Shown here in pieces: positions 19,802-28,622 of a DNA stretch of 64,000 nucleotides. Source of the stretch: Pseudomonas brassicacearum subsp. neoaurantiaca (GTDB lineage: Bacteria > Pseudomonadota > Gammaproteobacteria > Pseudomonadales > Pseudomonadaceae); the NCBI RefSeq assembly GCF_013608025.1, contig NZ_VDLV01000049.1, positions 201-64,200 of the forward strand. Reading direction: 5' to 3'. A program made the translations under genes and the position numbers. Every line of letters begins with the position of its first letter. Position 1 is the stretch's first letter. The notes below the pieces were generated by a model that worked only from the letters and a program-made list of their open reading frames with translations, searched no databases and had not been told where the DNA came from.

Positions 19802-21468
19802 CGTCGGCCGAACCCTTGTCCGAGCGGGCGCTGATTCTTGCGCCGCTGGGACGGGACAGCCAGATTGCCCTGATGATTCTCAACGAAGCCGGTTTCAGCG
19901 GCCTTGTCTGCAGTCATTTGGGGCATCTGTGCGAGGAGTTGGAGCACGGCGCGGGCCTGCTGGTGATTTCTTCGGAGGCCTTGGTCGGGCCGGACCTGGA
20001 AACCCTGTTCCAGTACATCGAACAGCAACCGGCCTGGTCCGACCTGCCCATCGTCCTGCTGACGCATCATGGCGGACCGGAGCAAAACCCGGTGGCACGC
20101 ATCGGCACCCAGTTGGGCAACGTGACGTTCCTGGAACGGCCCTTCCACCCGGTGACGCTGGTCAGCCTGGTCACCACGGCCTTGCGCGGGCGTCGAAGGC
20201 AATATGACGCGCGGGACCGCCTGATCGACCTCAGCAACAGCGAGCTGCGCCTGCAGAACACCCTGGAAACCCTCGAGCAACAAGTCGAGGAGCGCACCGC
20301 CCAATTGCGTCACAACGAGGAGGCCTTGCGCCAATCGCAGAAAATGGAAGCGGTCGGCCAACTCACCGGCGGCATCGCCCATGACTTCAACAACATGCTC
20401 ACCGGCATCATCGGCAGCCTCGAACTGCTGCGCCGACGCCTGGCCCGTGGTCGCACCGAAGACCTCGACAGCCTGATCGACCTGGGCGTGACATCGGCCA
20501 ATCGGGCGGCCGGCCTGACCCACCGACTGCTGGCGTTCTCCCGGCGGCAATCGCTGGACTCCAAGGCCGTACAAATGAACACCCTCGTGCTGTCCATGGG
20601 CGAGCTGCTGCAACGCAGCCTCAATGAGAGCATCGGCCTGGAAATGCGCCTGGACGAACAACTCTGGATCGCCGAGGCCGACCCCAACCAATTGGAAAGC
20701 GCCCTGCTCAACCTGGTCCTCAACGCCCGCGACGCCATGCCCGACGGCGGCAAACTGGTGGTGCAGACCTTCAATCAATACCTGGACACCGGCTTCACCG
20801 ACGCCTACACCAACCTGGAGCCCGGCGACTACGTGGTGTTGAGCGTGCAAGACAGCGGTTGCGGCATGCCCGAAGCGGTGATCAATCGTGCATTCGACCC
20901 GTTCTTCACCACCAAACCCATCGGCCAGGGCACCGGGCTGGGGCTGTCGATGATCTATGGTTTCAGTAAACAGTCACGCGGCCACGTGACCATCGACAGC
21001 GAGGTCGGAAAAGGCACGACCGTGAATCTCTACCTGCCGCGCTTCATTGGCGAAGAGATAGACGAACCGCTGGTCCACGCCCAACAGGCGCCTTATGCGC
21101 AAGATGGTGAAACCGTGCTGATCGTCGAAGACGATCCAGCGGTGCGCGTCCTGGTCAGCGCGGTGCTGAGCGAGTTGGGCTACGCCTTCGTCGAAGCCGG
21201 CGATGCCAATGGTGCGATGCCGATCCTGCAATCCAACCAGCGCATCGACCTGCTGATCAGCGACGTGGGCCTGCCAGGCATGAATGGCCGGCAACTGGCA
21301 GAAATCGGCCGCCAGATCCGCCCCGACCTCAAGGTGCTGTTCATCACTGGCTACGCTGAACACGCGGCGGTGCGCGGCGGCTTCCTGGATTCGGGCATGC
21401 AAATGATCACCAAGCCGTTCACGTTTGATCTGTTGACGGCGAAGGTGCGGGAAATGATCAAGGTTTGA
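19798..21468 (+). CDS. Hybrid histidine kinase coupled to the KaiC-like ATPase
   Basis: 556 aa, cytoplasmic. Residues 1-130 look like a receiver fold that has lost its phospho-acceptor (LLVISSEAL where D is expected, and FLERPFHP with R in place of the conserved K). A short coiled coil (about 145-180) leads to an HWE/NtrB-like HisKA domain with H195 (GGIAHDFNN), then an HATPase_c domain (NLVLNARDAMPDGG, GTGLGLSMIYGF) and a C-terminal receiver with D489 (LLISDVGLPGMNG). The GTG start at 19798 overlaps the preceding TGA, so its synthesis depends on the KaiC-like gene. No transmembrane segment is present, so input probably comes from the ATPase or another cytoplasmic partner. Confidence 0.88.
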   Translation: MTSAEPLSERALILAPLGRDSQIALMILNEAGFSGLVCSHLGHLCEELEHGAGLLVISSEALVGPDLETLFQYIEQQPAWSDLPIVLLTHHGGPEQNPVARIGTQLGNVTFLERPFHPVTLVSLVTTALRGRRRQYDARDRLIDLSNSELRLQNTLETLEQQVEERTAQLRHNEEALRQSQKMEAVGQLTGGIAHDFNNMLTGIIGSLELLRRRLARGRTEDLDSLIDLGVTSANRAAGLTHRLLAFSRRQSLDSKAVQMNTLVLSMGELLQRSLNESIGLEMRLDEQLWIAEADPNQLESALLNLVLNARDAMPDGGKLVVQTFNQYLDTGFTDAYTNLEPGDYVVLSVQDSGCGMPEAVINRAFDPFFTTKPIGQGTGLGLSMIYGFSKQSRGHVTIDSEVGKGTTVNLYLPRFIGEEIDEPLVHAQQAPYAQDGETVLIVEDDPAVRVLVSAVLSELGYAFVEAGDANGAMPILQSNQRIDLLISDVGLPGMNGRQLAEIGRQIRPDLKVLFITGYAEHAAVRGGFLDSGMQMITKPFTFDLLTAKVREMIKV

Positions 21469-21502
21469 GTTCGGCCGGGCTCTTCGACGACGCTTTCCTC
21501 CG

Positions 21503-21590
21503 GTGGGAGCGAGCCTGCACGCGAAGGCGTCAGGTCAGTCGATTAAGATATTGAATGTGCCGGCCTTTTCGCGAGCAAGCTCGCTCCCAC
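21503..21590. repeat. REP inverted pair, family B (GTGGGAGCGAGC), copy 1
   Basis: Outer arms GTGGGAGCGAGCCTGC... and ...GCAAGCTCGCTCCCAC flank an inner sequence that is nearly the same as in the next copy, 139 bp downstream. It follows the hybrid kinase gene. The 21469-21836 gap holds only these two elements. Confidence 0.88.
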
Positions 21591-21641
21591 AGAGGGCTGT
21601 GGTGTACATGAATATTGTGGCTGGTGAAAACCCGAATGTGG

Positions 21642-21729
21642 GTGGGAGCGAGCCTGCTCGCGAAGGCGTCAGGTCATTCGATGAAGATATTGAACGTGCC
21701 GGCCTCTTCGCGAGCAGGCTCGCTCCCAC
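21642..21729. repeat. REP inverted pair, family B, copy 2 (tandem duplicate)
   Basis: Same arms as copy 1 and a shared inner core (for example AAGGCGTCAGGTCA and AAGATATTGAA), differing at only a few positions. The pair appears to be a local tandem duplication with a 139-bp period. Confidence 0.88.
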
Positions 21730-21836
21730 AGGGACTTTTGGCGCTCTTTCCAAAAGTGACCCGCTGTAAGAGCGGAACCGCCAGCCGCCATTACCGCAGA
21801 AACGGATATGTACTCAACCACCCGTTACCGCAAAAC

Positions 21837-22214
21837 CTACGACAACATCCCCTGCATAATCCCCTGCAACACATCCAAATCAAACGGCTTATCCAAAATC
21901 GGCGCCTTGCGCGTAATCGGACTATCAGTCTCACGCACCTCCTGCGCATAACCACTGATGAAAATAACCTTCAAGTCCGGACGCAACCGCACCGCAGGCT
22001 CAGCAATCTGCACCCCGGAAATGCCACCGGGCAAGCGGAAGTCAGTGATCATCATGTCCAGATGAGGCTTGCTCGCAAGAATCTCGAACGCCTGCTCACC
22101 GTTTTCGGCTTGCAGCACCCGATAACCCTCCCCGGACAGGTAGGCCGACAGCACCATCAGGATCGATGGGTCATCCTCGACGATCAGTACAACGTCTTGC
22201 GCATCTTCACTCAT
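21837..22214 (-). CDS. Single-domain response regulator (receiver only)
   Basis: 125-aa stand-alone receiver. The acidic pocket VEDDPS, the phospho-acceptor D58 (MMITDFRLPGG) and the conserved K (ILDKPFDLD) are all present; there is no output domain. ATG at 22214 with AAAGG upstream is chosen; longer reading frames extend into the kinase gene. It overlaps the 3' end of the preceding receiver-kinase gene by 8 nt and is the last gene of the five-gene minus-strand chain. It probably serves as a phosphate shuttle or sink for the kinases of this chain (inference). Confidence 0.85.
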   Translation of the reverse strand: MSEDAQDVVLIVEDDPSILMVLSAYLSGEGYRVLQAENGEQAFEILASKPHLDMMITDFRLPGGISGVQIAEPAVRLRPDLKVIFISGYAQEVRETDSPITRKAPILDKPFDLDVLQGIMQGMLS

Positions 22215-23481
22215 GAGAAGCCTTTGTTGGATCAATAGCTGCTGATACGACCTTGGGGTCACTCAGAGGTTGCGTCCGTTCGCCAGTTTTCTGAAAAGGC
22301 AGACAAACGCGAAATAACGCCCCTTCGTTGAGGCGACTATTGACCGTGATGATACCGCCGTGGGCGGTGACGATCTGCTCGGAAATGAACAGCCCAAGCC
22401 CCAGGCCCGCCGTGGCAGCCTTGGAGGACACACGTTCGAATTGCTGGAAAATGCGCGCCTGGTTCTCTTCGCTGATGCCGATGCCATGGTCCTGGACTTC
22501 GATGCAAGCATGTTCGGGCGTCTTGTAGACCCGCACCTCGATCGGACTCTTGCTGCCATAGCGCAACGCGTTGGTCAGCAGGTTCGAAACCACCTGCTCG
22601 ATGCGAAACTCATCCCAATGCCCTTCTACCGATGACTCGGCGGTACAGGTCACCGTGCATTCGGCGGCGGCGATCTGCGGCTGGAAGTTGTGCAGCAGGT
22701 TCTGCACCAGCGCCGTCAAATTGAAGCAGGTCGGACGAATGGACAGCTTGCCGGTGCGAATCCGCGACACGTCCAGCATGTCCTCGATCAAGCGGATCAA
22801 ACTTTTGATCTGGCGCTCGTCACGCTCGACCATCGCCTTCACCTTGTCCAGGGTGAACGCTGCGGCGTTGTCCCGGGCCAGGTGCATCTTGCGCAGCTGC
22901 GTTTCCAGGATCAGTCCGTTGAGCGGCGTACGTACCTCATGGGCGACGATCGACATGAAGTCGTCACGCATGCGCACCGCCTGTTCGAGTTCGCTGCGGG
23001 TCGCTTGCAGTTGCTGAAGCAGTTGCTCCTGCTCCCGACGGCTCTGCTCCAGGGCAATCACCTGTTCCTTCATCGCCTTGCGCTGGCGATAAAGCTCGAC
23101 GAATACGTTGACCTTGCTTTTGACCGCATGGTTGTCCAGCGGCTTGTGCAGGAAATCCACCGCACCATTTTCATAGCCGGTGAAAGCGTAGTTGCGCTCG
23201 CGGCCAGCGGCGCTGACGAAAATGATCGGGATACTGCGGGTCTTTTCCGTGCCGCGCATCAGCTCGGCCAATTCGAAACCGTTCATGCCCGGCATCTGCA
23301 CGTCGATGATTGCCAGGGCAAAATCGTGTTGCAAAAGCAGGGACAGTGCTTCGTCCGCCGACAAGGCTTTATAGACCTGACGGTCGTCGCGTTTGATCAA
23401 CGCTTCCAGGGCCAACAGATTCTCAGGCAGATCATCGACGATCAGCAGTTTGGCTTGAATATCTCTTGGCATGTGGTTCAT
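22207..23481 (-). CDS. Receiver-histidine kinase (REC-HisKA-HATPase)
   Basis: 424 aa, cytoplasmic. An N-terminal receiver (VDDLPENL, phospho-acceptor D60 in LAIIDVQMPGMNG, K in LHKPLDN) is followed by a coiled coil (about 135-170) that enters HisKA with H181 (VAHEVRTPLNGL). The HATPase_c domain has NLLTNALRYG, VQDHGIGI and GLGLGLFI. The receiver-first layout means the kinase can be controlled by another phospho-donor, most simply the large hybrid kinase upstream. ATG at 23481 overlaps the cheB stop (ATGA); an alternative ATG is at 23472. Confidence 0.88.
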   Translation of the reverse strand: MNHMPRDIQAKLLIVDDLPENLLALEALIKRDDRQVYKALSADEALSLLLQHDFALAIIDVQMPGMNGFELAELMRGTEKTRSIPIIFVSAAGRERNYAFTGYENGAVDFLHKPLDNHAVKSKVNVFVELYRQRKAMKEQVIALEQSRREQEQLLQQLQATRSELEQAVRMRDDFMSIVAHEVRTPLNGLILETQLRKMHLARDNAAAFTLDKVKAMVERDERQIKSLIRLIEDMLDVSRIRTGKLSIRPTCFNLTALVQNLLHNFQPQIAAAECTVTCTAESSVEGHWDEFRIEQVVSNLLTNALRYGSKSPIEVRVYKTPEHACIEVQDHGIGISEENQARIFQQFERVSSKAATAGLGLGLFISEQIVTAHGGIITVNSRLNEGALFRVCLPFQKTGERTQPLSDPKVVSAAIDPTKASHE

Positions 23482-24065
23482 TCCAGGCCGGCCAACAGTT
23501 GGCCGATGCCCTGCAAAGTGAGGATGTGGTCGGGCTCGTGCAAGGTGAGTGCCGCTTCGGGCATGGTAGGGACCTGCGCCTCCTCCGGGTCCTGGACAAT
23601 CGTGATACCGCCCAGCGCCTTCACCTTGGCCAGGCCCCGGGCGCCATCGCTATTGGCACCGGTCAGCACCACTGCCAGCAAATGACGGCCATAGACATCG
23701 GCGGCCGACTCGAACAACACATCAATCGATGGTCGCGAGTGGTGCACCGGTTCTTCCAGGCTCAAGGACAGGCTACGGTCAGCCTCGATCGACAGGTGAT
23801 AACCGGGCGTCGCAACGTACAAGGTTCCGGGCACGATGTCCTGTTTGTCCCGGGCTTCCTCCACCGGTATCGCGAGACGATGACGGAACACCTGGGCCAG
23901 TTGGCTATGACGCTCGTCCGGCAGATGCAACACCACCAGAATCGGCACCCCGAACCCTTGGCGCAGTGGGCTGAACACGTTCAACAGCGCTTCGACACCG
24001 CCGGCGGACGCGCCGACGACAATGGCCTCGATCATTGGCCTGGACCTGTCCGTCATTGATTTCAT
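23478..24065 (-). CDS. CheB-type methylesterase domain protein
   Basis: 195 aa consisting of the CheB methylesterase catalytic domain only, with no receiver domain. The catalytic serine motif VVGASAGGVEAL is at the start, the histidine may be H47 (VVLHLPDER), and the acidic region VVLTGANSDGARGL is near residue 140. Canonical CheB is phospho-regulated; this form cannot be regulated that way. No methyl-accepting receptor is encoded in the chain, so the deamidation/demethylation target is unknown. Overlaps cheR by 4 nt and the receiver-kinase by 4 nt. Confidence 0.86.
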   Translation of the reverse strand: MKSMTDRSRPMIEAIVVGASAGGVEALLNVFSPLRQGFGVPILVVLHLPDERHSQLAQVFRHRLAIPVEEARDKQDIVPGTLYVATPGYHLSIEADRSLSLSLEEPVHHSRPSIDVLFESAADVYGRHLLAVVLTGANSDGARGLAKVKALGGITIVQDPEEAQVPTMPEAALTLHEPDHILTLQGIGQLLAGLE

Positions 24066-24877
24066 AACTTGCGATAGATCCGTTCCTGTTTGACCAACGG
24101 TTCGAATTGCTTGCCAAACACCGAAAAATCCAGCGTTTCCTTGCTGCCCAACACCAGGAAGCCACGATGGCAGAGTGATTCGTGAAACAAGCCGAAGGCA
24201 CGATCTTGCAGTTTTTTATTGAAATATATCAATACGTTACGACAGGAAATCAACTGTGTTTCCGAAAAAACGCTGTCGGTCGCCAGGCTGTGGTCGGCAA
24301 ACGTCACGTTCTGGCACAAGGTTTTATCGAACATGGCGTAATCGTAGGCGGCGGTGTAGTAATCGGCAAATGATCGCCGACCTCCCGCCCGCTGATAGTT
24401 TTGCGTGTAGGCCCTGACGTTTTCCAACGAGAAAATGCCCTGCTTGGCTTTTTCCAGCGACCGCGGATTGATGTCCGTCGCATAAATGAGCGTGCGCTCC
24501 AGCAGCCCTTCCTCGCGCAGCAGGATCGCCATGGAGTAGACCTCCTCCCCGGTGCTGCAACCGGCGATCCAGATCTTGATCGAGGGATAGGTCTTGAGCA
24601 GCGGCACCACTTCCTCGCGGATCGCGAGGAAATGCGAGGGGTCGCGGAACATCTCACTGACCGGAATCGTCAGCAGTTGCAGCAATTGCATGAAGGCCCC
24701 CGGGTCATGCAGCACCCGCTCCTGCAGCGCCGAGATGGTCTTGCAATCGAACTGGCTCAACGCATGCAGGACCCGGCGCTTGATGGAAGCGCCGGAGTAA
24801 TCACGGAAGTCGTAGCTGTACTTCAGGTAGATCGCTTCGATCAACAAACGAAGTTCAATGTCAGTGTTACGTTCCAC
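24062..24877 (-). CDS. CheR-type glutamate methyltransferase
   Basis: 271-aa SAM-dependent methyltransferase of the CheR family. The N-terminal helical domain (YDFRDYSGASIKRRV, LTIPVSEMFRDPSHF) is followed by a SAM-binding Rossmann domain (IWIAGCSTGEEVYSMAI, YATDINPRSLEKA) and LISCRNVLIYFNKKLQ. A GTG start at 24877 (VERNTDIEL) is chosen: it overlaps the hybrid-kinase TAG stop by one base and gives the normal CheR length; the longer frame would extend into the kinase. It has no TPR tail or receptor-docking extension. It sits between a kinase and cheB in a tightly overlapped chain. Confidence 0.87.
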   Translation of the reverse strand: MERNTDIELRLLIEAIYLKYSYDFRDYSGASIKRRVLHALSQFDCKTISALQERVLHDPGAFMQLLQLLTIPVSEMFRDPSHFLAIREEVVPLLKTYPSIKIWIAGCSTGEEVYSMAILLREEGLLERTLIYATDINPRSLEKAKQGIFSLENVRAYTQNYQRAGGRRSFADYYTAAYDYAMFDKTLCQNVTFADHSLATDSVFSETQLISCRNVLIYFNKKLQDRAFGLFHESLCHRGFLVLGSKETLDFSVFGKQFEPLVKQERIYRKL

Positions 24878-27800
24878 TAAATTCTTTCCATATTCGGCAA
24901 CCACACGCGAATCAGTGAAAACAGGCGATCCAGGTCGATCGGCTTGGCCAGGTAATCGTTGGAGCCGGCCGCCAGGCACCGCTCCTGGTCATCTTTCATG
25001 GCCTTGGCCGTCACCGCGATGATGGGCAGTTTCTGCCAGCGCGGGTCCTTGCGGATCAGCGTGGTGGCTTCAAAGCCGTCCATCTCGGGCATCATCACGT
25101 CCATCAGTACCAAGTCGATGTCCTCGACTTCATTCAGGCGTTCGATCGCCTCGTAGCCGTTACGCCCGATGACCACGATCGCCCCTTTCGCCTCCAAGGC
25201 GCTGGTCAGGGCAAAGATGTTGCGCACATCGTCGTCCACCAACAGCACCTTGCGACCTTCGAAAACCTTGTCGCGGCTGCGGGCGGTCTGAAGCATCCGC
25301 TGCCGTTCATGTGACAGCCTGGATTCGACTTTGTGCAGAAAGAGTGTCACTTCATCCAACAGGCGCTCCGGCGAACGCGCGCCCTTGATGATGATCGAGC
25401 GCGAATACTTGCGCAGTTCGGCTTCTTCATCGCGCGTCAGGTTGCGCCCGGTGTAGACGATCACGGGTGGGAACGAACAGATCTCTTCGCTGGACATGCG
25501 CTTGAGCAGATCGTTACCGAGCATGTCCGGCAGCTTGAGGTCAATGATCATGCAGTCATAGACGTTGTCGCGCAGCAGATCCAGGGCTTGCTGGGCCAGG
25601 CCGACGGCGGTGATCTCGATGTCTTCGTCGCCGATCAGGCGGGTAATGCTGTCGCGCTGCAGGTCGTCGTCTTCCACCAGCAGCACGCGCTTGACCTTCT
25701 GGGTCAGTTTGGCTTCCAGGCGCGCGAACACATCCTTGAGCTCCTCGCGGGTGGTCGGCTTGACGGCGTAACCGATGGCGCCCATGTGCATCGCCGCTTC
25801 GACGCGGTCTTCAACGGAAATGACATGCACCGGGATGTGCCGGGTGGCTGCCTGTTCCTTGAGGCGCTGCAGCACCGTCAGCCCGGAGTGGTCCGGCAGG
25901 CGCATGTCCAGCAGGATCGCGTCGGGACTGAGGCGTGAGGCCAGGTCAAACCCTTCGTCTGCGCCATGGGCCACCAGGCATTGGTAGCCAAGTTCATGGG
26001 CCAGGTCGAACAGGATCCGGGCGAACTTGGGCTCGTCTTCGATGACCAGGATGCAACGGCTGTCGAAAGGCGCCTTTTCACGGTCATCGGCGAACTGCGG
26101 GACAGGCGCCTCCACTTCCGCGACCAGTGTTGCCGGCGCGGGGGCAGCCGTCTGGACCGGTGTCAGCGAGGCTGCCGGTGGGGTGAACGTCATCGGCGCG
26201 ATGGGGCTGTCCCCGGGCTCAACGTAGCGCCCAGGCATTGCCAGGGTGAATTCACTGCCCTGCCCTGGCGCACTGGTCACCGAGATGGAACCGCCCAGCA
26301 ACGTCGCCAAGTCCCGAGAAATCGACAGGCCCAGGCCCGTACCGCCGTAACGGCGATTGGTGGTGCCGTCGGCCTGGCGGAACGCCTCGAAGATACTCTG
26401 CTGCTGGTCGGCGGCGATGCCAATCCCCGAGTCGCGGACCATGAACGCAATGCCGCCACCCGGCTGGCCCGCCACGGTGAGCCGGACAGAGCCGTGTTCG
26501 GTGAACTTCACCGCATTCGACAGCAGGTTCTTGAGCACCTGTTCCAGGCGCTGGCGATCGGTGTACAGCATCGCCGGCGCATCGGGCTGCACCTGCACAT
26601 CGAAGTCCAGGCCTTTTTCCCGCGCCAGCGGCGTGAACAGGTCCCCCAGTCCCTCCACCAGGCGCGCAACGCTGGTGTTTTCCGGACGCACTTCCAGCTT
26701 GCCGGCCTCGACCTTGGAGATATCGAGAATGTCGTTGATCAGGTTCAGCAAGTCGTTGCCGGCGGAGTAGATCGATTCGGCGAATTTGACCTGCTCTTCG
26801 CTGAGATTCTTGTGCGGGTTTTCCGCCAGCAACTTGGACAGGATCAGCGAGCTGTTGAGCGGGGTGCGCAGTTCATGGGACATATTGGCCAGGAACTCGG
26901 ACTTGTACTTGCTCGAGCGTTGCAGCTCTTCGGCGCGTTCCTGCAACTGGATCTGGGCGATGTTCAACTCGCTGTTCTTCTGATCCATGGCGTCGCGCTG
27001 CTCGGCCAATTGCTCGTTGGTCTGCTCCAACTCCTGTTGCTGGGCTTCCAGGTGGGCCTGGGATTCCTTGAGGATGCGCGACTGCTCTTCCAATTCCTCG
27101 TTCGCAGTCTTGAGTTCTTCCTGCTGCACTTGCAGTTCTTCGTTCAACTGCTGGGTCTCGGCCAATACTTCCTGCAGGCGCTGGCGATAACGAGCTGCTT
27201 CGATGGAGGTGCCAATGTTGCCGGCCACCAGATCCAGCAACTCGATGTCCCGCTCGGTCAAGGGTCGCAGGAAGCCCAACTCGACGACACCGTTGATCCG
27301 GTCGTCGTCACGGGTCGGCACCACCAGCACGCAGTTGGGGCGCCCCTTGCCGAGCCCGGAGCTGACGTTCAGGTAGTCGTTCGGGACGTCATCAAGGCGA
27401 ATGACCCGGCCTTGCCGCACGGTCTGCCCGACGATGCCTTCACCGTCGATGATGACCTGTTGCTGTTCGTCATCCTCCCGGGACATACCATAGGTAGCAA
27501 CGCGCCGGAGGACGCCATTTTCTTCCCGCGCATAAAGTGCCGCGACCACGGTGCCCAGGTATTGCGCGCAGAATTGCAGAATGTTGCGGCCCAGCAGGTT
27601 CAGGGACAATTGTCCAAGGACTTGCTCGGCCAGTTGAGTCTGCCCATTGCGCAGCCACGCTTGTTTTTCCAGGCGCGCCGCGCTGTCCTGCTGAACTTTG
27701 AGCGTCACGCTATAGCTGCGGGACAGGTTCAACAGGTCCCGGCGCCCCACGTAGGCCAGCAGCCCGCTGACCGCCGCGACAAACAGCAGATACAGAGCGA

Positions 27801-28362
27801 TGCTCCAGACCGTCGTGGTGCGCACTTGCTCGTTGCGCTGGGCGCGCAGTTGTTGTTCGGTTTCAACAACGTCTTCGAAGGTCTTGCGGATCTCGTCAGT
27901 CAATCGCTTGCCGCGTCCGGCCTTCACCGCTCCCCGGTAATCACCGCTGCTGCGTTGCAGATCGATCATGCCCTGGGCGTAGTTGCTCCACTCCACCTGG
28001 AGTGCTTGGATCTTGTGCAGGCGGTCAGTCTGCACGGGATTGTCGGCTGTCAGTTCCAACAATGTATCCAGTGCCACCGCGATGCGCGGCTTGGCCACTT
28101 CGTAGGGATCGAGAAAGTGTTCGTCGCCGCTCAACAAATAACCGCGCATGCCGGTTTCCAGGTCCACGCTCAGCTTCATGGCGTCGTTGACGTTGTTGAG
28201 GACCCGATCGGTGTGCCCGACCCACTGGATCACCGACAGCAGGTACGTGATCAACACAATGAAGAACACGGCGCTGAGGGCGCCCATGCCCAGGGGCAGG
28301 CTGATATTGCGGCTCAGGAGCTTGCGAAAACTTTGCTCGTCGACCGAAGACGAAAGAGGCAT
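24877..28362 (-). CDS. Large hybrid sensor kinase (CHASE3-GAF-HisKA-HATPase-3xREC)
   Basis: 1161-aa membrane sensor. TM1 spans about residues 22-48, a CHASE3-type extracytoplasmic helical domain 50-182 (SVDLETGMRGYLLSGDEHFL) and TM2 184-206. A GAF domain at about 245-395 leads into a long glutamine/glutamate-rich coiled coil at 395-485. HisKA carries H496 (LANMSHELRTPLN), HATPase_c spans about 595-712 (GGTGLGLSIS), and a Pro/Ala-rich linker leads to three receivers with D819, D941 and D1088. Three receivers in series suggest branched or insulated phosphotransfer. It heads the minus-strand chain kinase-cheR-cheB-receiver kinase-receiver, all overlapping. The ligand is unknown. Confidence 0.9.
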   Translation of the reverse strand: MPLSSSVDEQSFRKLLSRNISLPLGMGALSAVFFIVLITYLLSVIQWVGHTDRVLNNVNDAMKLSVDLETGMRGYLLSGDEHFLDPYEVAKPRIAVALDTLLELTADNPVQTDRLHKIQALQVEWSNYAQGMIDLQRSSGDYRGAVKAGRGKRLTDEIRKTFEDVVETEQQLRAQRNEQVRTTTVWSIALYLLFVAAVSGLLAYVGRRDLLNLSRSYSVTLKVQQDSAARLEKQAWLRNGQTQLAEQVLGQLSLNLLGRNILQFCAQYLGTVVAALYAREENGVLRRVATYGMSREDDEQQQVIIDGEGIVGQTVRQGRVIRLDDVPNDYLNVSSGLGKGRPNCVLVVPTRDDDRINGVVELGFLRPLTERDIELLDLVAGNIGTSIEAARYRQRLQEVLAETQQLNEELQVQQEELKTANEELEEQSRILKESQAHLEAQQQELEQTNEQLAEQRDAMDQKNSELNIAQIQLQERAEELQRSSKYKSEFLANMSHELRTPLNSSLILSKLLAENPHKNLSEEQVKFAESIYSAGNDLLNLINDILDISKVEAGKLEVRPENTSVARLVEGLGDLFTPLAREKGLDFDVQVQPDAPAMLYTDRQRLEQVLKNLLSNAVKFTEHGSVRLTVAGQPGGGIAFMVRDSGIGIAADQQQSIFEAFRQADGTTNRRYGGTGLGLSISRDLATLLGGSISVTSAPGQGSEFTLAMPGRYVEPGDSPIAPMTFTPPAASLTPVQTAAPAPATLVAEVEAPVPQFADDREKAPFDSRCILVIEDEPKFARILFDLAHELGYQCLVAHGADEGFDLASRLSPDAILLDMRLPDHSGLTVLQRLKEQAATRHIPVHVISVEDRVEAAMHMGAIGYAVKPTTREELKDVFARLEAKLTQKVKRVLLVEDDDLQRDSITRLIGDEDIEITAVGLAQQALDLLRDNVYDCMIIDLKLPDMLGNDLLKRMSSEEICSFPPVIVYTGRNLTRDEEAELRKYSRSIIIKGARSPERLLDEVTLFLHKVESRLSHERQRMLQTARSRDKVFEGRKVLLVDDDVRNIFALTSALEAKGAIVVIGRNGYEAIERLNEVEDIDLVLMDVMMPEMDGFEATTLIRKDPRWQKLPIIAVTAKAMKDDQERCLAAGSNDYLAKPIDLDRLFSLIRVWLPNMERI

Positions 28363-28527
28363 TGGAAATGGCCCTGGTGGAAAGTTGAAAACCGTGGAGT
28401 TTGCCCAAAAACACGGGGTGGATCCACACTTCCGACAAGTCCAGGACGCAAATCCCCCAGGCCGTTCGCCTGGGTCTCAAGGATGCGACTATCCTTGTCA
28501 GCTCTTGTACTATAGATCCTTTCTTGT

Positions 28528-28545
28528 ACAAGTTCGGGAACTTGT
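28528..28545. promoter_or_regulatory. 18-bp perfect palindrome in the divergent promoter region
   Basis: ACAAGTTC-GG-GAACTTGT lies between the divergent hybrid kinase (start 28362) and receiver gene (start 28623). A second CTTGTAC half-like sequence occurs 19 bp upstream (28504-28510). No T-run follows, so it is more likely an operator for a dimeric regulator than a terminator (inference). Confidence 0.45.
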
Positions 28546-28622
28546 GCCGCCTCGCGACTTACTCATGCATACGGCCGGTTCTTTACCACGCCCTCCCGAT
28601 TCCATCTTCCGAGAAGTCTATT

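Noticed and set aside
25966..28515. 849-codon plus-strand frame opposite the hybrid kinase
   Set aside because: Antisense shadow; low-complexity and no recognisable domain, while the minus strand encodes a full sensor kinase.
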